Source: Bradyrhizobium sp. CSA112
GTDB lineage: Bacteria; Pseudomonadota; Alphaproteobacteria; Rhizobiales; Xanthobacteraceae
Assembly: GCF_029051645.1 (NCBI RefSeq)
Contig: NZ_JAACFS010000001.1
Span: 558,001-622,000 of the forward strand
Reading direction: 5' to 3'
DNA length: 64,000 nucleotides
The notes below the pieces were generated by a model, which did no database searches, had not been told where the DNA came from, and saw only the letters and a program-made list of their open reading frames with translations. Positions 50,098 to 59,146 of the stretch are shown piece after piece. The translations under genes and the position numbers were made by a program. The stretch's first letter is position 1, and every line of letters begins with the position of its first letter.

Positions 50098-50633
50098 TGG
50101 GTCGGCCTCTCGTACTTCGCGTCGATCACGACATAACCCTTCAGTGCGGCGATGCGCTTGATCACCTCGGAGACGCCTTGCAGCGCCAGGAAAACAAAGC
50201 CCACGGGAACGACGAGTTTGATCGGCCAGCGCAGCAGGCCGCCGGCATTGCTCGAAGTCTCGCCAACCGCGTAGGCCTGCATGAAGAACGGCCACGACAG
50301 ATAGCTGAGCAGCAGGCAGGACGGGATCAGGAAGCACAGCGTGCCGATCAGGTCGAGCCAGAGCTGGCCGCGCTCGGACAGCGTCAGGTAGAGAATTTCA
50401 ACCCGGACATGCTCGTTCTTCTTGAACGTATAGGAGGCGCCGAACATCACGAAGATGGCGAACATGTACCACTGCAATTCGAGCCAGCTGTTGGAACTGT
50501 AGCCGAACGCGTAGCGGATCATCGCGTTGGCGGCGCTCACCACACAGGCTGCGAGCACGAGCCAGTTGCAGACGCCGCCTAGTTTCTCATTGAGCCAATC
50601 GATTGAATTACTCAGTGCCAACAATGGGCGCAT
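50094..50633 (-). CDS. dctQ: TRAP transporter small permease, DctQ family
   Basis: A 179-residue four-helix protein of the DctQ family. It shows SIDWLNEKLGGVCNWLVLAACVVSAANAMIRYAFG, a conserved SNSWLELQWYMFAIFVMFGASY helix, EHVRVEILYLTLSERGQLWLDLIGTL, and a C-terminal helix. ATG at 50633 has GAGGAG six bases upstream and is preferred to starts as far up as 50741. It precedes dctM with a four-base overlap and completes the tripartite transporter with the binding proteins at 46-48 kb. Confidence 0.92.
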   Translation of the reverse strand: MRPLLALSNSIDWLNEKLGGVCNWLVLAACVVSAANAMIRYAFGYSSNSWLELQWYMFAIFVMFGASYTFKKNEHVRVEILYLTLSERGQLWLDLIGTLCFLIPSCLLLSYLSWPFFMQAYAVGETSSNAGGLLRWPIKLVVPVGFVFLALQGVSEVIKRIAALKGYVVIDAKYERPTQ

Positions 50634-51014
50634 TACGTTCTCCTCGGCGGCGTCATCGACGCGCGCCGGATGTCTTGATTGATATTGCGTCGCCATCTCG
50701 CACCGGGCGCCTGGAGCTGCCGCCATGCGCCAAACGCGCAAGGGCCCTCCCGCGCGAAAAACGCGCAGGGCCGCAGCTTAGTCGCAGATGCGATTGCAAC
50801 GATAAGTCCTCCCCCGTCTCGCGCTACCGCCGTCTTGACTGCAACCCAAGGGATGCAGCGGCCTGTTCCGACCGTGCTGGCGTGAAAGCCGCCGCACCAT
50901 TTCAGCGCGCCGCGGCGGCGTCAATCGGAAAATGGACAAATTGACGCGGGGATTAATTGATTGGTTGGCCTGATGAATCCGCGTTGGGGAGGGTGGTAAA
51001 TTTACGGGCGGTAA
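50634..51014. other. intergenic region upstream of dctQM
   Basis: This 381-base gap lies between the dctQ start and the moaA stop, both on the minus strand. It should hold the dctQM promoter. Short plus-strand ORFs lack ribosome sites. No clear terminator for moaA was seen. Confidence 0.4.
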
Positions 51015-52043
51015 TCAGCCGCCGGTCACGCTCATGTGGCGAGAGACGCTCGGGCGATTGTGCCGGCGGTCGATGATGAAGTCGTGCCCCTTCGGCTTCA
51101 GTCCGATGGCGCGATCGATGGTAGCCGACAGCAGGTCGTCGTCGGGGGAGGCCCGCAACGGTTTGCGCAAATCGGAGGCATCCTCATGGCCGAGGCAGGT
51201 GTGCAGCGTGCCGGTGCAGGTGATCCGTACACGGTTACAGGACTCGCAGAAATTATGCGTCATCGGAGTGATGAAGCCGAGCTTGCCGCCGGTCTCGGCC
51301 ACCCGGACATAGCGGGCAGGCCCGCCGGTGTCCTCATCGAGGTCGGTCAGCGTATAGTGCTGGGCGAGGCGGGCCCGGAGCAGCGACAGCGGCACATATT
51401 GGTCGATGCGCCCTTCGCCGATATCGCCCATCGGCATCACCTCGATCAGCGTCAGCGCCATGTCTTTGCCGTGGGCCCATTCCATCAGCGCCGGGATTTC
51501 CTCCTCGTTCATATTCTTCAGCGCCACGGCGTTGATCTTGACCGCAAGGCCTGCATCTCGCGCGGCTTCGATGCCGGCCAGAACCTTGTCGAGATCACCC
51601 CAGCGGGTGATGGCGCAGAACTTTTGCGCATCGAGCGTGTCGAGCGAGACGTTGACGCGGCGGACGCCGCAGTCGCGCAATTCGGTCGCGAAGCGCGCCA
51701 GTTGCGAACCGTTGGTGGTCAGCGTCAGCTCATCGAGCGCGCCGCTTCCAAGATGCCGCGACAGCGAGCGCACCAGCGACATGACGTTGCGCCGGACCAG
51801 TGGTTCGCCGCCGGTGAGGCGGATCTTGCGCACGCCCTTGGCGATGAAGGCCGAGCACAGCCGGTCGAGTTCTTCCAGCGTCAGCAGGTCCTTCTTCGGC
51901 AGGAACGTCATGTCCTCGGACATGCAGTAGAAGCAGCGCAAGTCGCAGCGATCGGTCACCGACACGCGCAGATACCGGATGGTTCGGCCGAAGGGATCGA
52001 CCATCGGGCGTGTCAGCTGATCGGGTGACGGGGATCCGTTCAT
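51015..52043 (-). CDS. moaA: GTP 3',8-cyclase, molybdenum cofactor biosynthesis
   Basis: The 342-residue radical-SAM enzyme performs the first step of molybdopterin synthesis. The N-terminal cluster is CDLRCFYC, with the preceding [14 protein letters not shown] typical of Moa[12 protein letters not shown] and [12 protein letters not shown] follow. The C-terminal second [4Fe-4S] motif is [21 protein letters not shown], and the chain ends in the required Gly-Gly (VTGG). It stands alone here. Its product is needed by the molybdenum formate dehydrogenase at 5-10 kb. Confidence 0.96.
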   Translation of the reverse strand: MNGSPSPDQLTRPMVDPFGRTIRYLRVSVTDRCDLRCFYCMSEDMTFLPKKDLLTLEELDRLCSAFIAKGVRKIRLTGGEPLVRRNVMSLVRSLSRHLGSGALDELTLTTNGSQLARFATELRDCGVRRVNVSLDTLDAQKFCAITRWGDLDKVLAGIEAARDAGLAVKINAVALKNMNEEEIPALMEWAHGKDMALTLIEVMPMGDIGEGRIDQYVPLSLLRARLAQHYTLTDLDEDTGGPARYVRVAETGGKLGFITPMTHNFCESCNRVRITCTGTLHTCLGHEDASDLRKPLRASPDDDLLSATIDRAIGLKPKGHDFIIDRRHNRPSVSRHMSVTGG

Positions 52044-52483
52044 TCAAACTGCCTTGTAAAGGGGCCTGCGCGAGCTGGTTCGCTAGCATAATCTAGGCAG
52101 CTTGTAAGGCGCCTACAATCCGCAACCTCTCGGAGGCCCGCAGGAGGCTGCGGCTGGAATCAGCGCGCGGCGGCTCGGCAGGGGTCGGCACCGCGGCCGC
52201 CTTGGGTGGCTTAGGCTTTTTCGGCCGCATCGGCTTGCGCACCTTCCGCGGCGGCGCGGCCGGCTTAAGTTCCGCGAACACCGGGCTGGGCTCGATGATG
52301 GTCGTCGCCGGCAAGGCAAAATCGCCAGGATTACGGATCACTGGACCGGAACCGTGACCGGCTGGAACTTGGGCCTCGCGAAGGTGACGGAGAAGCCGGC
52401 ATCGGGCGCGGGCACCTCGATCGAGCAGGGGAATGGTTAACGCCGAGAATCGACGTTCCAAATACGTCCAGCAAATCAGATGT
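52044..52483. other. region between moaA and gph with a possible broken gene
   Basis: The 440 bases hold an uninterrupted minus-strand frame at 52093-52461 and, in another minus frame over ~52330-52435, a protein-like stretch PCSIEVPAPDAGFSVTFARP ending in a stop. Joining the two would need a frameshift. No other features were seen. Confidence 0.35.
52093..52461 (-). pseudogene. possible frameshifted gene, Pro/Lys-rich hypothetical protein
   Basis: The 122-codon frame has a plausible C-terminal half: FALPATTIIEPSPVFAELK, then a basic Pro/Lys-rich stretch PPRKVRKPMRPKKPKPPK, and a helical end RSLLRASERLRIVGALQAA. Its N-terminal half is Arg-rich and unconvincing, while another frame there reads like protein until a stop. 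A single-base change in a short gene would explain this. It could also be an intact gene with a later start. No family is recognised. Confidence 0.3.
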
Positions 52484-53170
52484 TTAGGTCTGGGATGCGA
52501 CTTTGCTGAGGCTCTCCACCGCCGCCGGCAGGTCGCGCATATGGCCGATCAGCCGGTCGGGTTTCAATTCGGCGATCGGCACATCTGTATAGCCGAACTC
52601 GACCCCGATCACGGGAACGCCGGCCCGCCTTGCCACGCCGACGTCGGGCCCGGCGTCGCCGACCATGATGGTGGTCGCGATATGTCCGCCCGCCCGCGCC
52701 ACCGTCTGCTGCAGGATGATGGGATCGGGCTTCGAGACGCCGAATGTGTCGGCGCCGCAGATCGCGGAAAACCGTCCGCTCAGGCCTAGTTGGTCGAGTA
52801 GCCGCTTCGACAGCCATTCCAGCTTGTTGGTGCACACCGCGAGCCGGCAGCCCTGTGCCGCAAGCTCATCGAGCGCGGCTTCCAGCCCCTCGAATGGCCG
52901 CGAGACGTCCGCAATGTGGGCGGCGTAATAGTCGATGAAATCCTTCATGAGGCGGTTGACGTCCTCGACACCCATCACGCGGCCTTCCACCTCGAGCCCG
53001 CGCTCGATCAGCTTGCGCGCGCCGGCGCCAATCAGGTTGCGCGCAGATTTCAGGGGGAGGGGCGGCACGCCTTCACGGTCGAGCGCGAAATTGAGTGCGG
53101 CAATCAGGTCAGGGGCGGTGTCGACCAGCGTGCCGTCGAGGTCGAAGACAACAGTGCGGGGAAGGCTCAT
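52484..53170 (-). CDS. gph: phosphoglycolate phosphatase, HAD superfamily
   Basis: A 228-residue HAD phosphatase. Motif I is VFDLDGTLVDTAPDL, with nucleophile Asp and acid Asp at residues ~9 and 11. The cap is helical, motif II is CTNKLEW, the motif III Lys is in GVSKPDP, and motif IV is MVGDAGPD. The cap and spacing match Gph, which removes 2-phosphoglycolate. ATG at 53170 is used; the frame continues upstream to 53239 without family similarity. The promoter region is shared with the divergent SDR gene. Confidence 0.92.
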   Translation of the reverse strand: MSLPRTVVFDLDGTLVDTAPDLIAALNFALDREGVPPLPLKSARNLIGAGARKLIERGLEVEGRVMGVEDVNRLMKDFIDYYAAHIADVSRPFEGLEAALDELAAQGCRLAVCTNKLEWLSKRLLDQLGLSGRFSAICGADTFGVSKPDPIILQQTVARAGGHIATTIMVGDAGPDVGVARRAGVPVIGVEFGYTDVPIAELKPDRLIGHMRDLPAAVESLSKVASQT

Positions 53171-53238
53171 CCGGAATTCGCTAGCGGCAGGCGCGACATC
53201 ATGCAAGTAGGAAACCTCAGATATCCGGAGATACGACA

Positions 53239-54075
53239 ATGAGGGACTTCGCCGGCAAGACGGCTTTTGTGACCGGCGGAGCCGCAGGTATCGGACTTGC
53301 GCTCGGCCGGGCGTTTGCGCAAATCGGCATGAAGGTGATGCTGGCCGATATCGAGACGGACGCGCTGCAGGCCGCCGTCAAAAGCCTGCAGGAAATCTCC
53401 CCCGATATCCGCGGCACAGTTTGCGATGTGGCCGATGCTGCGAGCGTCGAGCGCGCGGCGCAGGCCTCGTTCGATGCTTTCGGGCGCGTGCATGTCGTGT
53501 GCAACAATGCAGGCGTGGCCGCCGGCGGCGGTATCGACCACATCTCGCTGGATAACTGGCGATGGGTCATCGACGTAAACCTGATGGGCGTGCTCCACGG
53601 CATTAAAAGCTTTCTGCCCCATATCCGCGCGCATGGCGAAGGCGGCCATATCGTCAACACCGCGTCGATGGCGGGTATGGAGACCGGTTTGGGATTCAGC
53701 CCCTATGTGGCGACCAAATTTGCAGTCGTCAGTATGTCTGAGGGCCTCGCCACGCAGCTCAAGCCGCACGGCATCGGCGTGAGCGTATTGTGCCCAAGCT
53801 TTGTTCGAACCCGAATCGGCGAGAGCGGGCGCAATCGCCCGGAGCGCTATGGCCAGTCGAAGCCGCTCGATTCCGCCAGTCCGGCAGCGGCCGTGGTGGC
53901 TGAGATTGCAAGGCAGATCGAGGCGGGGCTCGATCCTGCTTCCGTCGCTGCGCGCGTGCTCACCGCAATCCGGGAGGATGAACTTTATGTTTTCACGCAT
54001 CCCGGCATGCGGGCGCAGGTGGAGCCGCGCTTTTCTGCCATCCTGGCGGCGATGGATCGGGTGGAGGCCCCATAA
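53239..54075 (+). CDS. short-chain dehydrogenase/reductase
   Basis: A 278-residue SDR with the cofactor motif TGGAAGIGLALG (~12-23), the NNAGVA motif (~91), and the catalytic Ser and Tyr-x3-Lys region NTASMAGMETGLGFSPYVATK (~138-158). An Asp at the end of the second strand (LADIETD) suggests NAD(H) preference. No membrane segment. It is upstream of rpiA in the same direction, but the 95-base gap and unrelated roles do not force an operon. Substrate unknown. Confidence 0.9.
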   Translation: MRDFAGKTAFVTGGAAGIGLALGRAFAQIGMKVMLADIETDALQAAVKSLQEISPDIRGTVCDVADAASVERAAQASFDAFGRVHVVCNNAGVAAGGGIDHISLDNWRWVIDVNLMGVLHGIKSFLPHIRAHGEGGHIVNTASMAGMETGLGFSPYVATKFAVVSMSEGLATQLKPHGIGVSVLCPSFVRTRIGESGRNRPERYGQSKPLDSASPAAAVVAEIARQIEAGLDPASVAARVLTAIREDELYVFTHPGMRAQVEPRFSAILAAMDRVEAP

Positions 54076-54170
54076 TCCCTCTCGCGTAATGTCTTAAGGT
54101 GCTGTTCCTGCGGCCCAAACGACGCTAGACATGCGCCCGCAGATCGGCGGATTTCGAAAGGCATCGGCGC

Positions 54171-54869
54171 GTGGATATGGACCAACTAAAGCGGCAGGCG
54201 GCGGCGCGGGCGCTGGAGCATGTGCGGGATGGCATGAGGCTCGGGCTCGGCACCGGTTCGACGGCCAAGCATTTTGTCGAACTGCTCGGCGAGAAGGTTG
54301 CCGGCGGGATGAAGGTGGTCGGCGTGCCGACCTCGGAAGCGACCCGCGCCCAGGCCGAAGCTTGCAAGATTCCGCTGACCACGCTCGATGAGATCGATCG
54401 GCTCGATCTTACCGTTGATGGCGCCGACGAGGTGGATTCCGCCCTCAACCTGATCAAGGGCGGTGGCGGCGCGCTGTTGCGCGAGAAGATCGTGGCGGCG
54501 GCCTCCGATCGCATGATCGTGATTGCCGACGATACCAAATGGGTCGATGTTCTCGGCCGTTTTCCCCTCCCGGTGGAGGTGATCCCGTTCGGGCTGGCCG
54601 CAACCCAACGGGCCATGGCCACGGCATTTGCCCAAAGCGGCGTTTCCGGGCAAATGGGGCTCCGGAAGGCCAAGGACGGTCACGTTTTTGTCACCGATGG
54701 CGGCCACTGGATTGTCGATGCCCATCTGGGGCGCATCACGGATGCGCCGCGTCTGGCGGGCCTGTTGAGCCTGATCCCGGGTGTCGTTGAACACGGGTTG
54801 TTCATTGGCCTGGCCAGCATCGCCGTCCTGGCAGGTGCCCAGGGAATTCGCGTAGTTGAGCGGCGGTAA
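54171..54869 (+). CDS. rpiA: ribose-5-phosphate isomerase A
   Basis: The 232-residue enzyme interconverts ribose-5-phosphate and ribulose-5-phosphate in the pentose phosphate pathway. It shows [15 protein letters not shown] (phosphate loop), [31 protein letters not shown] (catalytic Asp and Glu), and DGGHWIVDA near the end. The GTG at 54171 is used; an ATG two codons later is an alternative, with AAAGG upstream of both. It is followed 24 bases later by the DUF2059 gene. Confidence 0.95.
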   Translation: MDMDQLKRQAAARALEHVRDGMRLGLGTGSTAKHFVELLGEKVAGGMKVVGVPTSEATRAQAEACKIPLTTLDEIDRLDLTVDGADEVDSALNLIKGGGGALLREKIVAAASDRMIVIADDTKWVDVLGRFPLPVEVIPFGLAATQRAMATAFAQSGVSGQMGLRKAKDGHVFVTDGGHWIVDAHLGRITDAPRLAGLLSLIPGVVEHGLFIGLASIAVLAGAQGIRVVERR

Positions 54870-54893
54870 CGCCGGTAATCGAGGAGAATCGGA

Positions 54894-55433
54894 ATGAAGA
54901 GCCTTTCACGGATTTTGTCGGCGGCCGGCCTTGCAGTGGGACTGGCCCTGACCGGCATTCCCGCCAACGCGCAACAGAAGCAGGCTCCTGCCGCTGCGCC
55001 GGCGCTCAAGCCGGCTTCGCCGGCGGCGCTCGCCGCCGCCAAGGAAATCCTGGCGATGAAGAACGCGAGCGCGATGTACGCTTCAGCCGTTCCGAATCTG
55101 GTCGAGCAGACCAAGAACGTGCTGTTGCAGAGCAATCTGAACTATCAGAAGGATCTCAACGAGGTCGCGGTGATCGTGGCCAAGAATCTCGCCGGCCGCG
55201 AGAAGGAAATCGGCGAGGGCATGGCGCAGGTCTACGCCAACGAGTTCACCGAGCAGGAGCTCAAGGATCTCGTGACCTTCTACAAGTCGCCGCTCGGCCA
55301 GAAGCTGCTCTCGCACGAGCCCCGCGCCATCCAGTTCAGCATGTCCTACATGAACCAGTGGGCGCAGGCCTTTGCCGAAACCGTCAACGGCCAGTTCCGC
55401 GCCGAGATGAAGAAGCGTGGCAAGGATATTTAA
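54894..55433 (+). CDS. DUF2059 exported protein
   Basis: A 179-residue protein with a Sec signal peptide (~1-26, ending ANAQ) and an Ala/Pro-rich linker. The DUF2059 domain is helical and includes VYANEFTEQELKDLVTFYKSPLGQKLL, a block strongly conserved in the family. GAGGAG precedes the ATG. The function of the family is unknown. The gene is close enough to rpiA (24 bases) to be cotranscribed, and 63 bases precede gor. Confidence 0.9.
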   Translation: MKSLSRILSAAGLAVGLALTGIPANAQQKQAPAAAPALKPASPAALAAAKEILAMKNASAMYASAVPNLVEQTKNVLLQSNLNYQKDLNEVAVIVAKNLAGREKEIGEGMAQVYANEFTEQELKDLVTFYKSPLGQKLLSHEPRAIQFSMSYMNQWAQAFAETVNGQFRAEMKKRGKDI

Positions 55434-55496
55434 ACCGGTTCAAAAACACACGTTGCGACAACTATAGGAAGCGATCTGACTTCGGGCGGGGTTGAT

Positions 55497-56882
55497 ATGG
55501 CTGAGTTCGACGTCGATCTGTTTGTCATCGGCGGTGGTTCAGGTGGCGTTCGCGCCGCCCGTATCGCCGCCGGCCATGGCGCGAAGGTCATGGTTGCCGA
55601 AGAATACCGGATGGGCGGCACCTGCGTGATCCGCGGCTGCGTGCCGAAAAAGCTGTTCGTGCTCGGCTCCCATGTCCGCCACGAGATCGCCGACGCCGCA
55701 GGATTCGGCTGGACCATCCCCGAAATCTCGTTCGACTGGTCCACGCTTGTCGCCAACAAGGACAAGGAGATCGCGCGCCTCGAAGGCATCTACGCCGCCA
55801 ATGTCGAGAAGAGCGGCGCGCGCATCGCGAAAACACGCGCCGTGCTGGAAGACGCCCATACGCTGCGGTTGATGACCGGCGAAAAGGTCACCGCAAAGTA
55901 CATCCTGATCGCGACCGGCGGCGCGCCCAATCACGGGCGGGAGATTCCCGGCATCGAGCACGTGATTTCCTCGAACGAGGCGTTTCATCTGACCGAATTG
56001 CCGAAGCGCATCGTGATCCAGGGCGGCGGCTATATCGCGCTGGAATTCGCCGGCATCTTTGCCGGCTTCGGCTCCGACGTCACCGTGGTCTATCGCGGCG
56101 ACAACATCCTGCGCGGCTTCGACGAGGACGTCCGCAAGCACGTGCGCGCCGAGATGGAGAAGCAGGGCATCACGATCATCACCGGCTGCACCATCGATAA
56201 AGTGGACAAGCACGGCAACGAATACACCACGCATCTATCCAGCGGTTCGAGCATCGCCTCGGAGAAGGTGATGTTCGCGATCGGCCGCCACCCGAACGTC
56301 GCCAATCTCGGGCTCGAGAAGGCCGGCGTCGCCATCAACCCAGCCAATGGCGGCATCGCGGTCGATGAGTGGTCGAAGACCTCGGTCGACAACATCTATG
56401 CGATCGGCGACGTCACCCATCGCCTCAACCTGACGCCGGTGGCGATCCGCGAGGGCCACGCCTTCGCCGACACCGTGTTCGGCAAGCGCCCCGTCCAGGT
56501 CGACCACGCCACCATCCCGACCGCGGTGTTCTCGCAGCCCGAGGTCGGCACCGTCGGCCTGACCGAAGCGCAGGCGCGCGCGCAAGTGAGCCATGTCGAC
56601 ATCTACAAGGCCGATTTCCGCCCTATCAAGGCGACGATGTCCGGCCGAGACACCCGCGTGCTGATGAAGCTCGTGGTCGACGGCACGACCGACCGCGTGC
56701 TCGGCTGCCACATCGTCGGCGACACCGCCGCCGAGATCATACAGGCGGTCGCGATCGCGGTGAAGATGAAGGCGACGAAAGCCGATTTCGACGCGACGAT
56801 CGCACTGCATCCGACCGCTGCGGAAGAATTGGTGACGATGCACACGCCGACGGCGCGGTATGTGAGGCAAGCGGCGGAATAG
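55497..56882 (+). CDS. gor: glutathione-disulfide reductase
   Basis: A 461-residue flavoprotein disulfide reductase that regenerates reduced glutathione with NADPH. FAD-binding GGGSGGVRAARIAA leads, then the redox-active Cys pair GGTCVIRGCVPKKL (~40-50). The NADPH domain is GGGYIALEFAGIFAGFG with a basic residue beyond it (VYRGD). The second FAD motif is NIYAIGDVT, and the C-terminal His-Glu is in LHPTAAEELVTMHTP. This spacing distinguishes it from lipoamide dehydrogenase and mercuric reductase. It follows the DUF2059 gene and ends at a large inverted repeat. Confidence 0.95.
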   Translation: MAEFDVDLFVIGGGSGGVRAARIAAGHGAKVMVAEEYRMGGTCVIRGCVPKKLFVLGSHVRHEIADAAGFGWTIPEISFDWSTLVANKDKEIARLEGIYAANVEKSGARIAKTRAVLEDAHTLRLMTGEKVTAKYILIATGGAPNHGREIPGIEHVISSNEAFHLTELPKRIVIQGGGYIALEFAGIFAGFGSDVTVVYRGDNILRGFDEDVRKHVRAEMEKQGITIITGCTIDKVDKHGNEYTTHLSSGSSIASEKVMFAIGRHPNVANLGLEKAGVAINPANGGIAVDEWSKTSVDNIYAIGDVTHRLNLTPVAIREGHAFADTVFGKRPVQVDHATIPTAVFSQPEVGTVGLTEAQARAQVSHVDIYKADFRPIKATMSGRDTRVLMKLVVDGTTDRVLGCHIVGDTAAEIIQAVAIAVKMKATKADFDATIALHPTAAEELVTMHTPTARYVRQAAE

Positions 56883-56886
56883 GGCC

Positions 56887-56968
56887 GTAGGATGGGTGGA
56901 GCGAAGCGATACCCATCACCTTCCTTGAAGCGCCATTGATGGGTATCGCTTCGCTCCACCCATCCTAC
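56887..56968. repeat. large inverted repeat element, copy 1
   Basis: Two perfect 32-base inverted arms (56887-56918 and 56937-56968) beginning GTAGGATGGGTGGAGCGAAG, separated by 18 bases. It lies five bases after the gor stop and could act as a transcript 3-prime hairpin. The same family recurs at 57909-57989. Confidence 0.9.
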
Positions 56969-57041
56969 GCTCTGCACACTACCGATGGCCGCGGCACTCT
57001 GATAACGGTGCAGGCAACCATTCAATAACGGAGTTTGTCCC

Positions 57042-57899
57042 ATGATCGAAACAATCGGTATTGTAGGCGCGGGCACGATGGGCAACGGCATTGCGCAGGT
57101 GTGTGCTGCCGCCGGTCTTCCCGTGGTCATGACCGACATCTCCGATGCCGCGCTCGCGCGGGGCATGTCGGTTGTCTCGAGCAGCCTGGAGCGTCTGGTC
57201 AACAAGCAGAAGATGACCGACGCCGACCGGCAGGCCGCGATCGCGCGGATCACGACGACCACCGACACGGCAAAGTTTTCCACCTGCGATCTCGTGATCG
57301 AGGCCGCCACCGAGAACGAGGATTTGAAGGTCAAGATCCTGAAGGATATTTGCCCAAAATTGCGCCCGCAGGCGCTGCTCGCCACCAACACCTCGTCGAT
57401 CTCGATCACCAAGCTCGCCGCAGCGACCGATCGTCCGGACCGCTTCATCGGCATGCACTTCTTCAATCCGGTGCCGCTGATGGCGCTGCTCGAATTGATC
57501 CGCGGCCTGCAGACCTCCGACGACACGCATGCCAAGGCCGAAGCGTTCGCGAAGCGGATCGGCAAGGTGTCGATCACCGCCAAGAATAGCCCCGGCTTTG
57601 CGGTCAACCGCATCCTGTGCCCGATGATCAACGAGGCGATCTTCGCGCTGCAGGAGGGGCTCGCGACGGCGGAAGACCTCGACGCCGGCATGAAGCTCGG
57701 CTGCAACCATCCGATCGGCCCGCTGGCGCTCGCCGACATGATTGGATTGGATACGATGCTGTCGGTGATGGAGGTCTTCTACGAGGGCTTCAACGACCCG
57801 AAATACCGCCCGGCGCCGCTGCTGAAGGAAATGGTCGCCGCCGGCCATCTCGGCCGCAAGACCGGGCAGGGGTTTTACAGCTACGGCAAAGGCGCGTAG
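57042..57899 (+). CDS. 3-hydroxyacyl-CoA (3-hydroxybutyryl-CoA) dehydrogenase
   Basis: The 285-residue NAD enzyme oxidises 3-hydroxyacyl-CoA. It has the Rossmann motif GIVGAGTMGNGIAQ at the N-terminus, the NTSSISI loop, the catalytic His in GMHFFNPVPLM (~139), and the C-terminal dimerisation domain with FAVNRILCPMINEA and HPIGPLALADMIGLD. Size and single-domain form match Hbd/PaaH-type 3-hydroxybutyryl-CoA dehydrogenases. It is isolated between two large inverted repeats, so it is probably transcribed alone. Confidence 0.92.
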   Translation: MIETIGIVGAGTMGNGIAQVCAAAGLPVVMTDISDAALARGMSVVSSSLERLVNKQKMTDADRQAAIARITTTTDTAKFSTCDLVIEAATENEDLKVKILKDICPKLRPQALLATNTSSISITKLAAATDRPDRFIGMHFFNPVPLMALLELIRGLQTSDDTHAKAEAFAKRIGKVSITAKNSPGFAVNRILCPMINEAIFALQEGLATAEDLDAGMKLGCNHPIGPLALADMIGLDTMLSVMEVFYEGFNDPKYRPAPLLKEMVAAGHLGRKTGQGFYSYGKGA

Positions 57900-57908
57900 C
57901 GGCGGCGT

Positions 57909-57989
57909 GTAGGATGGGTAGAGCGCAGCGAAACCCATTTTTTTTTGCGCGGAGATGTGATGGGTATCGCTGCGCTCAACCCATCCTAC
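57909..57989. repeat. large inverted repeat element, copy 2
   Basis: Arms of 30 bases (57909-57938 and 57960-57989) beginning GTAGGATGGGTAGAGCGCAG, with two mismatches between arms and a 21-base loop. It begins 10 bases after the 3-hydroxyacyl-CoA dehydrogenase stop and ends just before the end of the convergent flavodoxin-like gene. It is the same family as copy 1. Confidence 0.88.
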
Positions 57990-57993
57990 GAAG

Positions 57994-59070
57994 CTATTTC
58001 GGATTGGGATCGACAAGCCCCTCGGCGGGATTTGCCAGTCTGCCGGCGCGCGCCAGCTTCACGGCATTGCCGAGCGCGCGCGCCGCGTTGCGCACCTCGT
58101 CCTGGAAATCGTGATCTTCGTCGAGCGCCTGATGCGAGGTGGCGTAGGGCTCCATGTAGCCGACATAGCCTTCGGCCTCGCTGGTTCTCCCTGCCGAGAT
58201 CAACGACATGTCGGTCAGCCAGTCCGAAAGCGAGCGGCGCAGCATCTCCGCGCCGGCGCTGTCGCCGTGAACGACAAGGCCGAAATATCGGCCGGCGAGG
58301 TGACGCGGATAGGGCCAGCCTTTCAGCTCGAGCGCCTTGGCCTGGTCGGCGTGCTTGCCGTGGGTTGACGTCGGATCGGGATTGCCGCCGTCGGCGCAGA
58401 CCAGGCGGTCCATCATCGCCTTCAGCGGGGTCGGGGCGTGATACCAGTTCACCGGCGTCACGATCAGGATGCCGTGGGCTGCGACCCACAGCGGATAGAT
58501 ATCGTTCATCCAGTCGTCGGTCTGGCCGAGCGAGTAGTTCGGATAGCAACTGCAGGGCCAGTGACAGAGCGGCATCGCGGTAGCGACGCAGGATTTGCAG
58601 GGATGAATCTGCCGGCCGAATTCCGACGCGAGTCGCGACAGGTCGAGAATGTCCACCGCAAATCCCATCTCGGCCAACGCCGGCTCGGCAAGCTTGACCA
58701 GCCGCCACGTCTTCGACATCTCGCCGGGACAGGTATGCTCGCTGCGCGCGGAGCCGTTGATGACGAGAATGCGCGGCTGCGCGGCCGCATCGTCGTGGCG
58801 CCGCTGCGCCTCAAGAATGGCCTCGCGCGCCGCGAGCCAGTCCAGCGAGATTTCGTACTCCGGATCGGCGAAGCCGGGCCCCGCCTTGCGCGTATGCGGG
58901 GCTTTGCGTGAATGGCTGTAGGCATCCCATGCGGCCGCGACGATGGCGTCGAGTTCGCGGGCTAAAGGCTGAAAGGCCGGATCGACGAAGCGGCCGCGGT
59001 AGCGCTTCTCGAATTCCTCGCGCGGCAATTTGACGGGCGGCATTCCCTTACGAATGTCCGGCGCCGCCAT
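57994..59070 (-). CDS. NAD(P)H-dependent FMN reductase/flavodoxin-like protein
   Basis: A 358-residue protein with a charged N-terminal region of ~95 residues. A flavodoxin-fold domain follows: ILVINGSARSEHTCPGEMSK binds the FMN phosphate, and IVTPVNWYHAPTPLKAMMDRL is the usual FMN_red motif. Cys-rich segments (HPCKSCVATAMPLCHWPCSCYPN) lie between them and are unusual; they might bind a metal or cluster. ATG at 59070 has GAGGATC upstream and is preferred to the start at 59106. The physiological acceptor is unknown. Confidence 0.85.
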   Translation of the reverse strand: MAAPDIRKGMPPVKLPREEFEKRYRGRFVDPAFQPLARELDAIVAAAWDAYSHSRKAPHTRKAGPGFADPEYEISLDWLAAREAILEAQRRHDDAAAQPRILVINGSARSEHTCPGEMSKTWRLVKLAEPALAEMGFAVDILDLSRLASEFGRQIHPCKSCVATAMPLCHWPCSCYPNYSLGQTDDWMNDIYPLWVAAHGILIVTPVNWYHAPTPLKAMMDRLVCADGGNPDPTSTHGKHADQAKALELKGWPYPRHLAGRYFGLVVHGDSAGAEMLRRSLSDWLTDMSLISAGRTSEAEGYVGYMEPYATSHQALDEDHDFQDEVRNAARALGNAVKLARAGRLANPAEGLVDPNPK

Positions 59071-59146
59071 GGATCGATCCTCGCGTGGTTGACTGCAGCG
59101 GGTCAACGCCGGAGCCGGAGCGGCAGTTCCGCCGGTCTCGGAGCAC

